64,000 bases of DNA from Nostoc sp. B(2019) (GTDB taxonomy: Bacteria > Cyanobacteriota > Cyanobacteriia > Cyanobacteriales > Nostocaceae). Each line of letters opens with the position of its first letter. The stretch's first letter is position 1. A program made the position numbers and the translations under genes. The notes beneath the pieces were generated by a model. It was given only the letters and a program-made list of their open reading frames with translations, was not told the origin of the DNA and made no database searches. Positions 25,782 to 34,383 of this stretch are shown in pieces. The stretch is from assembly GCF_010091925.1 (NCBI RefSeq), contig NZ_WVID01000006.1:1-64000 (forward strand). The letters are read 5' to 3'.

Positions 25782-27545
25782 TCATCGAGCGTCATTACGA
25801 ATTATTCGGTAATTTTTCCATAACCAACTAGGCAACCAAAACGGATGATCCCAGGATTTTTTGCCTACTTCTTCACCTAAGACATGCGATCGCCAAAGTT
25901 GCCACATAATAAGTAACCAGAGAATCTCACCAATACGACGACCTTGGATAGCTCCTCCCAGTTTACCTTCGACGATTTGTGCTGCTATGTGGGGAGAAAA
26001 ACGATTTTCCGCACTAAGTATACCCGGATTTAGCCAGATGCCAACTTGATGCCACAACTCATTTAAACACCACAAGGTTAAGGGAACTCCCATACCGCGT
26101 TTTTGCCGCCAGACAATTTCAGGTGGTAGCCAATTTTCCACCGCTCGCTTGAGGATATATTTCTCACAAGCTCCTTGTAAGCAGAGTTCTCCAGATAAGC
26201 TGAACGTCCACTCGGCTAAAGGTAGGTAACAAAAAGGCGATCGCACCAACAACCCATGAGCAAACCCTAAAGAAGTAGCACGGGGGTGGATATTCTGTGC
26301 TCCTTTAAGCATCAGAGTGGCACGGCGGAGACGATGCAGCAAAGATTTACACAAAGTTGGATCAAGAGCCTCCAAAAGCCAGTCTTGAGGATGCAAATTT
26401 TTTATCTGTGCGTATACCTCTGACTGATAAACTTCAGCTTCATATCCCCAAAGCCGATGGAAAGTGCGTAAATACTGCTGGATAAAATTTTCCTCTTGAA
26501 GTTCCCCCTGATAAACACCTGCGGCAATTAAAGGTTTATTCGTCCAACCACCAAACAACTGATCGCCACCTTCGCCATTAAAAATCACCTGAGTTTCTTG
26601 ACTAGCTCTCTGCGCCAAAAGATACAATGGAACACTTACCCCATCTCCAAATGGCATATCTAGCGATCGCACAGTCGGAATTAGGGCATTCTTGATAGAG
26701 CGTGGAGTTACCTCGACTTTGACTAGAGGAATTTTGAGAAACTGAGCAACTTGTTCAGCATAAGGATATTCTGGAAGTCCTACTGAACCAAAATCTAGAG
26801 TGTAAGCGCGAACTTTTACCCCAGCTTGCACCAGCAGCGCCGCCACCACTGAAGAATCAAGTCCGCCAGACAGAAACACCCCAACAGGCTCATCTTTTAA
26901 ATCGGCAATTTGTTGCTGAATCGAGTCTTGGAGGAGGGTTTGCAGCTGGGTTACTGCGGCTTCGTCCGTTAACTGTTCTGAAGCTTCTCGCCACGAGTGG
27001 ATTTTCTTAGATTGAGGTTTTGGAAGCACACTTGATTGCTCATTGTGCCAAACCAGTTCAGTCCCCGCTGGAACTGTAAAAACTTGAGCAACTGGGGTTA
27101 AGGGAGTTGGGACATAAGAAAAACAACTATAGCCGTACAAGCCAGCAATACTGACCTCTGGCTGTTTTAAAATCTGTAAGAGTAACTGTAGTTGAGATGC
27201 AAACCAAATAACCTGTCCTTGCTGAGTCCAATACAAAGGCACTTTTCCGAAAGGTTCTCTTCCCAAAATTAGGCAGTTATTTTCTTGTAAACTCACCCAA
27301 GCATCAGGCGCAGTAAATATTCCTGATGCCGAGATAGCAGCAATTTGATTTTGTAACGGTGAAGAATTTTTACCAAGTCCGACATAAGCAACATTCCAAA
27401 TAGGGTGAAAACAATTCTCCTCTTGAGATAACTGATTTAACGGCGTATTTGCGTGCATCTTTACACTAGTTAGCAACGCTTCCAACTCACTTTGAGCGCC
27501 GTAACCCCAATACCCAATAAAGTGATGTGGGATATTATTATCCAT
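25782..27545 (-). CDS. Second asparagine-synthetase-like amidating enzyme, glutaminase-dead
   Basis: 587 residues. It starts MDNNIPHHFIGYWGYG, with no Cys at position 2, so no glutaminase. The residual N-terminal domain is recognisable at LILGREPFGKVPLYWTQQG. The synthetase domain has GVFLSGGLDSSVV, YTLDFGS, VIFNGEGGDQLFGGW and VRSPFCYLPLAEW. It is a paralogue of the 21456 product rather than of AsnB proper. It leads an operon with the LysA-fold and zinc-ribbon genes, with gaps of 24 and 16 bp. Substrate unknown. A polypyrimidine tract of about 69 bp lies immediately upstream. Confidence 0.82.
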   Translation of the reverse strand: MDNNIPHHFIGYWGYGAQSELEALLTSVKMHANTPLNQLSQEENCFHPIWNVAYVGLGKNSSPLQNQIAAISASGIFTAPDAWVSLQENNCLILGREPFGKVPLYWTQQGQVIWFASQLQLLLQILKQPEVSIAGLYGYSCFSYVPTPLTPVAQVFTVPAGTELVWHNEQSSVLPKPQSKKIHSWREASEQLTDEAAVTQLQTLLQDSIQQQIADLKDEPVGVFLSGGLDSSVVAALLVQAGVKVRAYTLDFGSVGLPEYPYAEQVAQFLKIPLVKVEVTPRSIKNALIPTVRSLDMPFGDGVSVPLYLLAQRASQETQVIFNGEGGDQLFGGWTNKPLIAAGVYQGELQEENFIQQYLRTFHRLWGYEAEVYQSEVYAQIKNLHPQDWLLEALDPTLCKSLLHRLRRATLMLKGAQNIHPRATSLGFAHGLLVRSPFCYLPLAEWTFSLSGELCLQGACEKYILKRAVENWLPPEIVWRQKRGMGVPLTLWCLNELWHQVGIWLNPGILSAENRFSPHIAAQIVEGKLGGAIQGRRIGEILWLLIMWQLWRSHVLGEEVGKKSWDHPFWLPSWLWKNYRIIRNDAR

Positions 27546-27611
27546 TTTCCCTTTCCCCTTTCCCCCTTCCCCTTTCCCCTTTCCCCCTTCCCCTTTCTCC
27601 CTTCCCCTTTA
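27543..27611. repeat. Polypyrimidine tandem repeat (CCCCTTTCC)n
   Basis: About 69 bases of near-pure C/T are built from CCCTTTCC / CCCCCTTCC units. The tract abuts the start codon of the asparagine-synthetase-like gene and so would be purine-only in its leader (GGGAAAGGGGAAAGGG), including excess Shine-Dalgarno-like sequence. Confidence 0.85.
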
Positions 27612-27621
27612 TTAAGTCCTT

Positions 27622-28242
27622 CTACTTAACTTCAAACGTTTCATCACTAATTTGACGACCTTCTAAAAACATCTGCACCCGCCAATTACCAACGGTTGCA
27701 GCAGAGTTAATAGGATAGCGACAGTAAGTATCCCAGACAGACGTATTAATCTCGCGGGTTTGATAGCGGTTTTGCTTGACAATTTGACCGTTGGGGTCAA
27801 TCCAATTACAGGAGAGAGCTAGCTTTTTACCCAAAGGTGCATCCTTCAAGGTGACACGGTAAAAAACTTCTGGATTGTTTTGGCGAGAGATAGTATTTGT
27901 GCTGCTGCTATTATCTGCGAGGGTGAGGCGGTCTTGTTGAGCAGAAACACGGGAGAGTACAGAGTTTTGCTGCTGGATGAAGAAGATTATACAGGCAACT
28001 GCCACCAATAAAGATCCAACCACTCCAGAAAGAATCCATCGATTCTTTCGTTGCTGCACCTCTAATGCTTGCCGACGACGTAATTGGATGAGCGCTTCAT
28101 CGAGTAACTCTGGCGGTAAATTCAACTCCTGTAAAATTTCCCTAACCTGCTGTAGATCAAGTTCCGCATCCTGACGTATTTGCAACCCTTCTACTTCAGT
28201 AACTATTTGTGTTAATTGCTCTTGAGTTAGTCGCTGTGTCAT
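27622..28242 (-). CDS. Single-span membrane protein of unknown function
   Basis: 206 residues. An N-terminal cytosolic helical part (LDLQQVREILQELNLPPELL, then DEALIQLRRRQALEVQQRK) precedes one transmembrane segment (WILSGVVGSLLVAVACIIFF). A Ser/Asn-rich linker and a C-terminal beta-rich domain follow (FYRVTLKDAPLGKKLALSC, VGNWRVQMFLEGRQISDETF). The C-terminal pattern resembles small exported domains that end in a 'G.W.V..y..g..v....F.V' strand. I have no family name. It is upstream of, and on the same strand as, the asparagine-synthetase-like operon, 76 bp away, and may belong to it. Confidence 0.6.
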   Translation of the reverse strand: MTQRLTQEQLTQIVTEVEGLQIRQDAELDLQQVREILQELNLPPELLDEALIQLRRRQALEVQQRKNRWILSGVVGSLLVAVACIIFFIQQQNSVLSRVSAQQDRLTLADNSSSTNTISRQNNPEVFYRVTLKDAPLGKKLALSCNWIDPNGQIVKQNRYQTREINTSVWDTYCRYPINSAATVGNWRVQMFLEGRQISDETFEVK

Positions 28243-28711
28243 AGCTAATAATAACCCCTGTTAAAAAAGCTTTATTTCTATTACTTTGAATTTTTCCAAC
28301 AAACAATACTCTAACTTTCAAGGAAATCCTAATATTTTTGCAAACACTTTATTACACTTGTTCACTTGGCGTTGCATATTTAGAGGATAATTTACCTCAC
28401 GCAGAGGCGCAGCGAAAAGTTTGATCGGAGGAAACCTCCGCTCAAAGCTTTTAAAGACAGAGGCGCAGAGAGTATAAAGAGTTTTAAAGCTTAATACATC
28501 AATTTCATCCCTTGCTTGTACAATGTCGTTCACTTCGCAACTAGTTATAGCAATCTTAGATCAAACCTCTCTTTATTCTTCTCTCTGTGCCGCGCCAGTT
28601 GCTACAACGGGGGGAACCCCCGCAACGCACTGGCTTCTCTGCGCCTCTGCGGTTCGTTAAAAAAAACAATTTTATAAGTGAAAAATCTTAACTCATAACT
28701 CAGCACCCATT
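28243..28711. other. Spacer made largely of dispersed repeats
   Basis: 28394-28470 (TCACGCAGAGGCGCAGCG..., GGAGGAAACCTCCG palindrome, AGACAGAGGCGCAGAGAG) and 28575-28655 (CGCGCCAGTTGC, GGGGGGAACCCCC, CTCTGCGCCTCTGCGG) form two oppositely oriented copies of the 'GCAGAGGCGCAGAG' repeat. No gene is seen. Confidence 0.6.
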
Positions 28712-29731
28712 ATGACTACAATTGAAGGTATCTATGAAGTATGTATTGGCATCCCAGAGCCAATTTCTGCAATTCAGTATTGGGAGCAATTTGGCTATCG
28801 CATTGGTCAAGTGGGTGAATTAACCGCAGATGTGGCCAATCAATTATATGGTGTGAATTCGTCTTTACGCTCAATTCGCCTTTATCACCAAAATGCAGAT
28901 CATGGTTTGATTCGACTGATGGTTTGGCAAAACCCCACGCATCAAGGGTTGGGAACAGAGTCAATGAAAATTAAAGGAAATCGCTGGGCAACTACTTTAA
29001 CTGCTGATGTGTTAAATATCTTAAATCATGCAGAAGATGCAAAAGCCGCAGGTTGGCCTATCAGATATACCAATTCTCACTGGGAAGTCATCTACAACAA
29101 AGAAAGGAAAAGCCGTCCTTTTGTCGAGCAGGCGGTTGGGGTACGAGAAATGTTATTATTGCAACCCTTAGCTCGACAAGTTTTATTTCAAAGATTTGGC
29201 TACACACTACCGCACTACGGACAAATCAACCCCAATGCGGCTTTCAAGACTAGTCAGTTTACCCATATAGGAATAATTACTCAGGATGACAGCAAAGAAA
29301 CCTTGAAATTTTACGAAGAAGTTTTAGGTTTACTGCGTGTGCGTGATGATGTCGAAACTAGCTATGAATCTTCAGCAGCAGGTCGAGATATTTTTGACCT
29401 CAATCCTGGTGAAAAGTTTATTGTCACTACCTTTGATGACCCGCGTTCTTCTAAATCTGACTTGATGGCTGCACGCAGTGGCAGACTTTATGTAATTCGG
29501 TTCCCAGATTATATTAATTTAGAATCGCGCTTTGAGGCAGCCCAGCCAGGTAGTTTGGGAATGTGCTTATATACTTATCGTGTCCGAGGATTACAGGAAT
29601 ATTGCGATCGCATCAAAGCAAGTTCTATCCAAAAGCTTACAACCATTATTAGTAATGAGTTTGACGAGATGAGTTTCTCCTTTGTTGCACCGGATGGCTA
29701 TTTCTGGACTTTGCTAGAAGGTAATTATTAA
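28712..29731 (+). CDS. Two-domain VOC (glyoxalase/dioxygenase fold) protein
   Basis: 339 residues. The N-terminal VOC-like module starts IYEVCIGIPEPISAIQYWEQ. The second module (about 185-335) has FTHIGIITQDDSKETLKFYE, LGLLRVRDD and FSFVAPDGYFWTLLEG, the usual H...E ends of a metal-binding beta-alpha-beta-beta-beta unit. Metal ligands in the N-terminal half are unclear. VOC proteins include glyoxalases, extradiol dioxygenases and resistance proteins, so the substrate is open. It stands alone; the asparagine-synthetase-like operon diverges upstream beyond a repeat-filled spacer. Confidence 0.75.
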   Translation: MTTIEGIYEVCIGIPEPISAIQYWEQFGYRIGQVGELTADVANQLYGVNSSLRSIRLYHQNADHGLIRLMVWQNPTHQGLGTESMKIKGNRWATTLTADVLNILNHAEDAKAAGWPIRYTNSHWEVIYNKERKSRPFVEQAVGVREMLLLQPLARQVLFQRFGYTLPHYGQINPNAAFKTSQFTHIGIITQDDSKETLKFYEEVLGLLRVRDDVETSYESSAAGRDIFDLNPGEKFIVTTFDDPRSSKSDLMAARSGRLYVIRFPDYINLESRFEAAQPGSLGMCLYTYRVRGLQEYCDRIKASSIQKLTTIISNEFDEMSFSFVAPDGYFWTLLEGNY

Positions 29732-29787
29732 CTAGATAGTCGAATTCAATAAGCAAAAAGGTATATTACTTTCTCAAACTCCAGTTT

Positions 29788-30017
29788 GCTTTCTCATTTT
29801 GCCTAAATGCTTTCTCATTTCAGTAGATTCAGCAAGTAAAAAGGCATATTGCTTTCTCATTTTGCCTAAATGCTTTCTCATTTCAGTAGATTCAGCAAGC
29901 AAAAAGACATATTGCTTGCTCATTTTGCCTAAATGCTTTCTCATTTCAGTAGATTCAGCAAGTAAAAAGGCATATTGCTTGCTCATTTTGCCCAAATGCT
30001 TTCTCATTTCAGTAGAT
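29788..30017. repeat. 63-bp tandem repeat, about 3.6 copies
   Basis: Copies start at 29788, 29851, 29914 and 29977, exactly 63 bp apart and over 90% alike. Each unit contains GCTTTCTCATTTTGCCTAAAT and CAGTAGATTCAGCAAG. Because 63 is divisible by 3, all frames stay open: the minus strand could encode a repeated 21-residue unit (TEMRKHLGKM, then SKQYAFLLAES). Confidence 0.9.
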
Positions 30018-30097
30018 CGCGCACTCATTCCTAAACTATAAAGTGAACCAAATGCGATCGCACCTAAATTATATGGATGTAAGACCTTTTTTGAGCA

Positions 30098-30700
30098 ATG
30101 CCCAATTACAAAATTCAAAAACGATCGCTAGTTCTGGTTTCATTGGCTTTGATGTCTGCTCTGCTGCTGACATTTATATCTACAGCATTGAGTATTTATT
30201 TGTACAGCAGCAATAGTAATAATAAAGCAGAAGCGGCAATTGTTCTAGGTGCAGCAGTGTGGGGAGAAGAACCATCTCCTGTTTTCAAAGAACGAATTAA
30301 CCACGCCATTAATTTATATAAAAACGGTGATGTTAGTACCATCATTTTTACAGGTGGAGTTGGCGATCGCAATGAACCAGCCGAAGCAATAGTTGGTAAA
30401 AATTATGCGATCGCCCAACGGGTTAAAGCAAATGATATTCTGATCGAAACTCAATCTCGAACAACTTCCCAGAACCTTAAAAACGCTCTAAAAGTGGCGT
30501 CTGATAACCAATTAACTAAGTTTCTTATTGTTAGTGACCCATTGCATACCAAGCGAGCCGTATTGATGGCGCGAGATTTAGGAATGGATGCATATCCATC
30601 CGCCACACCTACTACCCGCTACCGCAGTTTTCAAAGTCAAATGGAGTTTCTGATGCGAGAAACTTATTTCTATCTTGTCTACCTTGTGTTAAAAATCTAA
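30098..30700 (+). CDS. YdcF/SanA/ElyC family (DUF218) membrane protein
   Basis: 200 residues. An N-terminal membrane anchor (LVLVSLALMSALLLTF) precedes the DUF218 domain. That domain shows AEAAIVLGAAVWGEEPSPVF, IIFTGGVGDRNEPAEA, IETQSRTTSQNLKNAL and FLIVSDPLHTKRAVLMA. E. coli relatives SanA and ElyC affect envelope integrity and peptidoglycan or undecaprenyl metabolism; the chemistry is not firmly known. It lies directly downstream of the 63-bp tandem repeat, whose end is about 80 bp from the start codon. Confidence 0.85.
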   Translation: MPNYKIQKRSLVLVSLALMSALLLTFISTALSIYLYSSNSNNKAEAAIVLGAAVWGEEPSPVFKERINHAINLYKNGDVSTIIFTGGVGDRNEPAEAIVGKNYAIAQRVKANDILIETQSRTTSQNLKNALKVASDNQLTKFLIVSDPLHTKRAVLMARDLGMDAYPSATPTTRYRSFQSQMEFLMRETYFYLVYLVLKI

Positions 30701-30832
30701 CTGCCAGCTTGAGATTTTCCGAATCTTCAAGTAGAGACAATTTCATCTTCGTACAATTGTAAGTGATCTTGACCCGGAAAACGTGTCAAATTACTTGAAT
30801 AAGTACCAAATGTTGATAGGAAAATTATACTA

Positions 30833-31375
30833 ATGAGAATTTGGGCTGTTATATTTGTGCTGGCTTCTTCTTGTCTAATATCTGAAGTCAAAGCTACTGA
30901 GCCGATTAATGCTACTTCTGTTTTAGCGGAAAAAACCACAATATTTTCTCAGTCAACGAATGGGAAACAGATTACTGTCAGTAAAGCTGAATTTGGGTTA
31001 AGGAAAGTTGACCCCAGCGGTAAAGCTAACTTTATCCCTACAAATAGAGTGCCACTTCAGGAAGGAAACGCCTATGGGTGGCGAATTGAACTTAAAGACT
31101 ACCAGAGTGAAGTGAGATGGCGCGAAGTCCTGCGTTTACCAAAACCGCCAGAAACATGGGGTACAGATGATGGTGAAAATTTCTCAATATCAAAAGACGG
31201 GACTACCGCAGTAACAAAACGCGTACAGTCAGCGACAGATGGTGTAATTGAAAATTTTTGGACGATCGCACCAGGCGATCCGCTTGGTAAATATAAGATA
31301 GAGGTCTATATTGATGATCGTTTAGTAGGTTCTTTCGAGTTTGAACTTGTTACATCTTTAGAGAATCGGCGCTGA
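30833..31375 (+). CDS. Exported protein, DUF3859-like (tentative)
   Basis: 180 residues with a cleavable signal peptide (MRIWAVIFVLASSCLISEVK, then ATE). The mature domain is beta-rich: AEFGLRKVDPSGKANFIPTN, YGWRIELKDYQSEVRWREVL, PPETWG, KYKIEVYIDDRLVGSFEFEL. The pattern matches my memory of DUF3859-type proteins, without known function, but I am not certain of the number. It is likely periplasmic. It follows the YdcF gene on the same strand by 132 bp. Confidence 0.65.
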   Translation: MRIWAVIFVLASSCLISEVKATEPINATSVLAEKTTIFSQSTNGKQITVSKAEFGLRKVDPSGKANFIPTNRVPLQEGNAYGWRIELKDYQSEVRWREVLRLPKPPETWGTDDGENFSISKDGTTAVTKRVQSATDGVIENFWTIAPGDPLGKYKIEVYIDDRLVGSFEFELVTSLENRR

Positions 31376-31431
31376 TCTCAGAGTTATCGCGCTTTGGAAT
31401 GAATTCCAAGGCTAATAGCGAAACGTTGACT

Positions 31432-31460
31432 GTAGAGACGTTGCATTGCAACGTCTCTAC
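31432..31460. repeat. Palindromic element GTAGAGACGTTGCA-T-TGCAACGTCTCTAC
   Basis: Perfect 14-bp arms around a single base. This small REP-like palindrome is typical of Nostocales and one of four GTAG...CTAC palindromes in the window. It may act as a terminator-like stem for the upstream gene, but no T-run follows. Confidence 0.85.
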
Positions 31461-31611
31461 GAAATAATCAGTTTTTCTCACCCTTATCTTGAATACTGAA
31501 TCGGTGTTCTAGGAAGGGGATAGGGGGTAGCCCTTTCCTAGTAGTTGGTGCTGTACTACAACTTCATAAACCGCTAGACTCCAGTTATAACAGTCGCTAA
31601 AAAGATAAATC

Positions 31612-32658
31612 ATGCCACTACTTCATATCCTTCATTTAGTTGGGTCTGCACACAACGATTTTTATTGTGATTTATCACGCCTTTACGCCCAAGACTGTTT
31701 AGCAGCAACAGCAGATCGATCGCGTTATGATTTTCAGATTGCATACATCACACCTGATCGCCAATGGCGATTTCCTGACTCCCTCAGTCGAGAAGATATT
31801 GCTCTGGCAAAACCGATTCCTTTGTTTGATGCCGTACAGTTTCTAACAGGGCAAAACATTGACATCATGTTACCACAAATGTTTTGTATTCCTGGAATGA
31901 CTCAGTACCGTGCCCTATTCGATCTGCTCAAGATCCCTTATATAGGCAATACTCCCGATATCATGGCAATAACGGCCCACAAAGCCAGAACTAAAGCAAT
32001 TGTTGAAGCAGCAGGGGTGAAAGTGCCGCGTGGCGAACTGCTTTGCCAAGGAGACGTTCCGACAATTACACCTCCAGCAATTATCAAACCCGTAAGTTCG
32101 GACAATTCTTTAGGTGTTACCTTAGTCAAAGAGGCTACTGACTATGATGCTGCTCTGAAGAAAGCATTTGAATACGCAGATGAAATCATTGTAGAAGAAT
32201 TCATCGAACTCGGTCGAGAAGTCAGATGCGGCATCATTGTTAAAGACGGGGAGTTAATCGGTTTACCCCTAGAAGAGTATTTGGTAGACCCCCACGATAA
32301 ACCCATCCGCAACTATGTTGATAAACTCCAACAAACCGACGATGGCGACTTGCGTTTCGCCGCTAAAGATAATATTAAGTCTTGGATTGTAGACCCTAAC
32401 GACCCAATCACCCAAAAGGTTCAGCAAGTGGCTAAAAAGTGTCATCAGGCTTTAGGTTGTCGCCACTACAGTTTATTTGACTTCCGCATCGACCCAAACG
32501 GACAACCCTGGTTCTTAGAAGCCGGATTGTATTGTTCTTTTGCCCCTAAAAGCGTGATTTCCTCTATGGCGAAAGCAGCCGGAATCCCTCTAAATAATTT
32601 GTTAATAACCGCTATCAATGAAACGTTAGGCAGCAGTCAATTGCCGTTGCAAAATTGA
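31612..32658 (+). CDS. mysD: Mycosporine-glycine ligase (D-Ala-D-Ala ligase homologue)
   Basis: 348 residues of ATP-grasp type resembling D-Ala-D-Ala ligases: IIKPVSSDNSLGVTLVKEAT for the ATP-binding strand/loop, IIVEEFIELGREVRCGIIV, and CRHYSLFDFRIDPNGQPWFLEA for Mg binding. In MAA pathways this ligase attaches a second amino acid, usually serine (shinorine) or threonine (porphyra-334), to mycosporine-glycine. It is convergent with mysC, 235 bp apart, as I recall for N. punctiforme (NpF5597 beside NpR5598-5600). Amino-acid preference cannot be read from the sequence. The family's vancomycin-type chemistry is excluded by context. Confidence 0.9.
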   Translation: MPLLHILHLVGSAHNDFYCDLSRLYAQDCLAATADRSRYDFQIAYITPDRQWRFPDSLSREDIALAKPIPLFDAVQFLTGQNIDIMLPQMFCIPGMTQYRALFDLLKIPYIGNTPDIMAITAHKARTKAIVEAAGVKVPRGELLCQGDVPTITPPAIIKPVSSDNSLGVTLVKEATDYDAALKKAFEYADEIIVEEFIELGREVRCGIIVKDGELIGLPLEEYLVDPHDKPIRNYVDKLQQTDDGDLRFAAKDNIKSWIVDPNDPITQKVQQVAKKCHQALGCRHYSLFDFRIDPNGQPWFLEAGLYCSFAPKSVISSMAKAAGIPLNNLLITAINETLGSSQLPLQN

Positions 32659-32893
32659 TAGTGAATTTGTTAAAAAAATCAAGAGAATAAATAATTACTG
32701 CAACTTTGGAGTGCCAGAGGCGATTCTCCTACGGAGACGCTACGCGATCGCAGAAAAAATAAAGAGCATGAACAAGCTTTCGCTATTCATGCTCAACAAT
32801 TACGAATTACGCCAATTTCCCAAAACAGATGGAAACCTCAAAACCCAGATTAAATATAACTTTCATAATTATGAATTATGAATTATAAATTAC

Positions 32894-34291
32894 TTAATCA
32901 CCGCCTAATTCCACTAGTTTGCCGATATTAAAGTCAATCTTTACCCAGCCTTTGAGCTTTTGCAGATTTTGTAGCAAAAGTAAAGTAATCTGCCAATGGT
33001 GCAAAGTTAAAAATGGTATAGGATCATCCATGCGATAGATTGCATCTGTACCTCTAACTAAGTTCTTAAACCATGTTTGCAATTGTTTCCCAGAACGAAT
33101 ACCAGTCAGTCGCCAAATTTCGTGATATAGCCAGTAAGTAGGCTTGCTATCAGCCAAGGGTTCTAGAGGTGCAGCTAGGGGAGTTTTGCCAAGATAGGCT
33201 TCGGCAACACCAGGGTGATTGTAGAACATTGTGATTGCCGAATGGGTGCGGGGATTACATTCAATGGCGTAGACTGTACCGTCTTCAGCTTGGATAAAGT
33301 CAAAAGATACTTGTCCAGTCAGTCTCAGACTCTTGACGAAGTGTTGCACCCATTGCCGGATTTGAGGATTTTCCACATTTTCATAGTTGATTTGAAATGC
33401 AGAAGAGTTTGAGCAGCAATGTAATCTTAACTCTCCATCTCGCACGGTACTATGGGTGCATAATTCTTTCCCAGGAATAAACTCTTGCATAATCCAAGGT
33501 TTTTCTGGACTAATAGGTAAACTCCTTACAAACGCTGCTGTTTCTTCTGGAGTGTCACAAGGAAGTTTGGTTAAATTTAAGCGGCGAACTGAGTCGTAAG
33601 AAATACTTTTAATTATATATTTGCGGGTTTCTTGACTAAAGTCAAAGTTGATAATTTGTTCTGGATCTGTAATTTTAAAAGATTTAGGGACAGATAAACC
33701 AAGCGATCGCGCCTGATCGGTAAAGGCAAATTTATCATCCAGCATTGCAGTTATATCTGCATCGAAGTGGAAAACCTCACAGTATTCTGATAGTACAGGC
33801 TTTGCCAACGAATCGTAGTAACTAGCTACAGGGCTGCATACGGGTACATAAACATCAATTTTCTCTTTTTTGACGATTTCCAATAAAGCTTTTGTATAGC
33901 CTTCTGGGTCGTCTTGCGGTGCTGGTACTGTATAAAAACGACTCACTGCATTTGAGAATCTATGCCCAGATAACCAGTATTTGTGACCTTCAATTAGAAT
34001 AACTCTGTGTCCTGCGGCGTGAAAGGAGCGAGCAAGTTGTAATGCTTTGGTCATCTTAGCGCCACTCACTAAGATATTCTGAGGGTGAGCAGCTACGGCA
34101 GTTTTTTTCATAAACGGGTTACGCACAATTCGCCACAGCAGAGATACCAAAACTACAAAAGCATTGAGTGGCAAGGCTAAGAGTAATAGTGCTAAAGTAC
34201 CGAGAGTTTTGAATAAAGCCACTATCTTTGCCTTTACAACCATTGATGGGGTCGTGGGTTGAGGCAAAGATAAGGAAATAGATTGTGCCAT
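32894..34291 (-). CDS. mysC: ATP-grasp ligase forming mycosporine-glycine
   Basis: 465 residues. A hydrophobic N-terminal stretch (about 25-55, ALLLLALPLNAFVVLVSLLW) suggests membrane association. The ATP-grasp body contains NILVSGAKMTKALQLARSF, KYIIKSISYDSVRRLNL, PWIMQEFIPGKELCTH, GQVSFDFIQAEDGTVYAIEC and NPRTHSAITMF, the last two carrying the metal ligands. MysC joins glycine to 4-deoxygadusol to give mycosporine-glycine. It is third in the mysA-mysB-mysC run. A 33-bp palindrome sits in the 92-bp gap after mysB, a possible attenuation or processing point. Confidence 0.93.
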   Translation of the reverse strand: MAQSISLSLPQPTTPSMVVKAKIVALFKTLGTLALLLLALPLNAFVVLVSLLWRIVRNPFMKKTAVAAHPQNILVSGAKMTKALQLARSFHAAGHRVILIEGHKYWLSGHRFSNAVSRFYTVPAPQDDPEGYTKALLEIVKKEKIDVYVPVCSPVASYYDSLAKPVLSEYCEVFHFDADITAMLDDKFAFTDQARSLGLSVPKSFKITDPEQIINFDFSQETRKYIIKSISYDSVRRLNLTKLPCDTPEETAAFVRSLPISPEKPWIMQEFIPGKELCTHSTVRDGELRLHCCSNSSAFQINYENVENPQIRQWVQHFVKSLRLTGQVSFDFIQAEDGTVYAIECNPRTHSAITMFYNHPGVAEAYLGKTPLAAPLEPLADSKPTYWLYHEIWRLTGIRSGKQLQTWFKNLVRGTDAIYRMDDPIPFLTLHHWQITLLLLQNLQKLKGWVKIDFNIGKLVELGGD

Positions 34292-34324
34292 AAGTTTTTA
34301 TTTCATGCAAAATACGAGTTTTTC

Positions 34325-34357
34325 GTAGGGACACAACAATGTTGGTTGTGTCCCTAC
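34325..34357. repeat. Palindrome between mysB and mysC
   Basis: GTAGGGACACAAC (34325-34337), 7-base loop, GTTGTGTCCCTAC (34345-34357), with perfect 13-bp arms. It lies between the mysB stop and mysC start, so any transcript spanning the operon folds here. No T-run is present, so RNA stability control or partial termination are both possible. Confidence 0.85.
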
Positions 34358-34383
34358 TACGTGTTGCTAATTCCCAATGCTTA

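Noticed and set aside
21456-27545. Lasso-peptide or other RiPP cluster, given the asparagine-synthetase-like cyclase candidates
   Set aside because: No leader peptidase (transglutaminase-like B protein), RRE domain or precursor peptide with a recognisable leader was found in the surrounding 8 kb.
29774-30118. 114-residue repeat protein on the minus strand across the 63-bp repeats
   Set aside because: It exists only because the repeat period is a multiple of 3. There is no ribosome site, and it overlaps the start of the well-supported YdcF gene.
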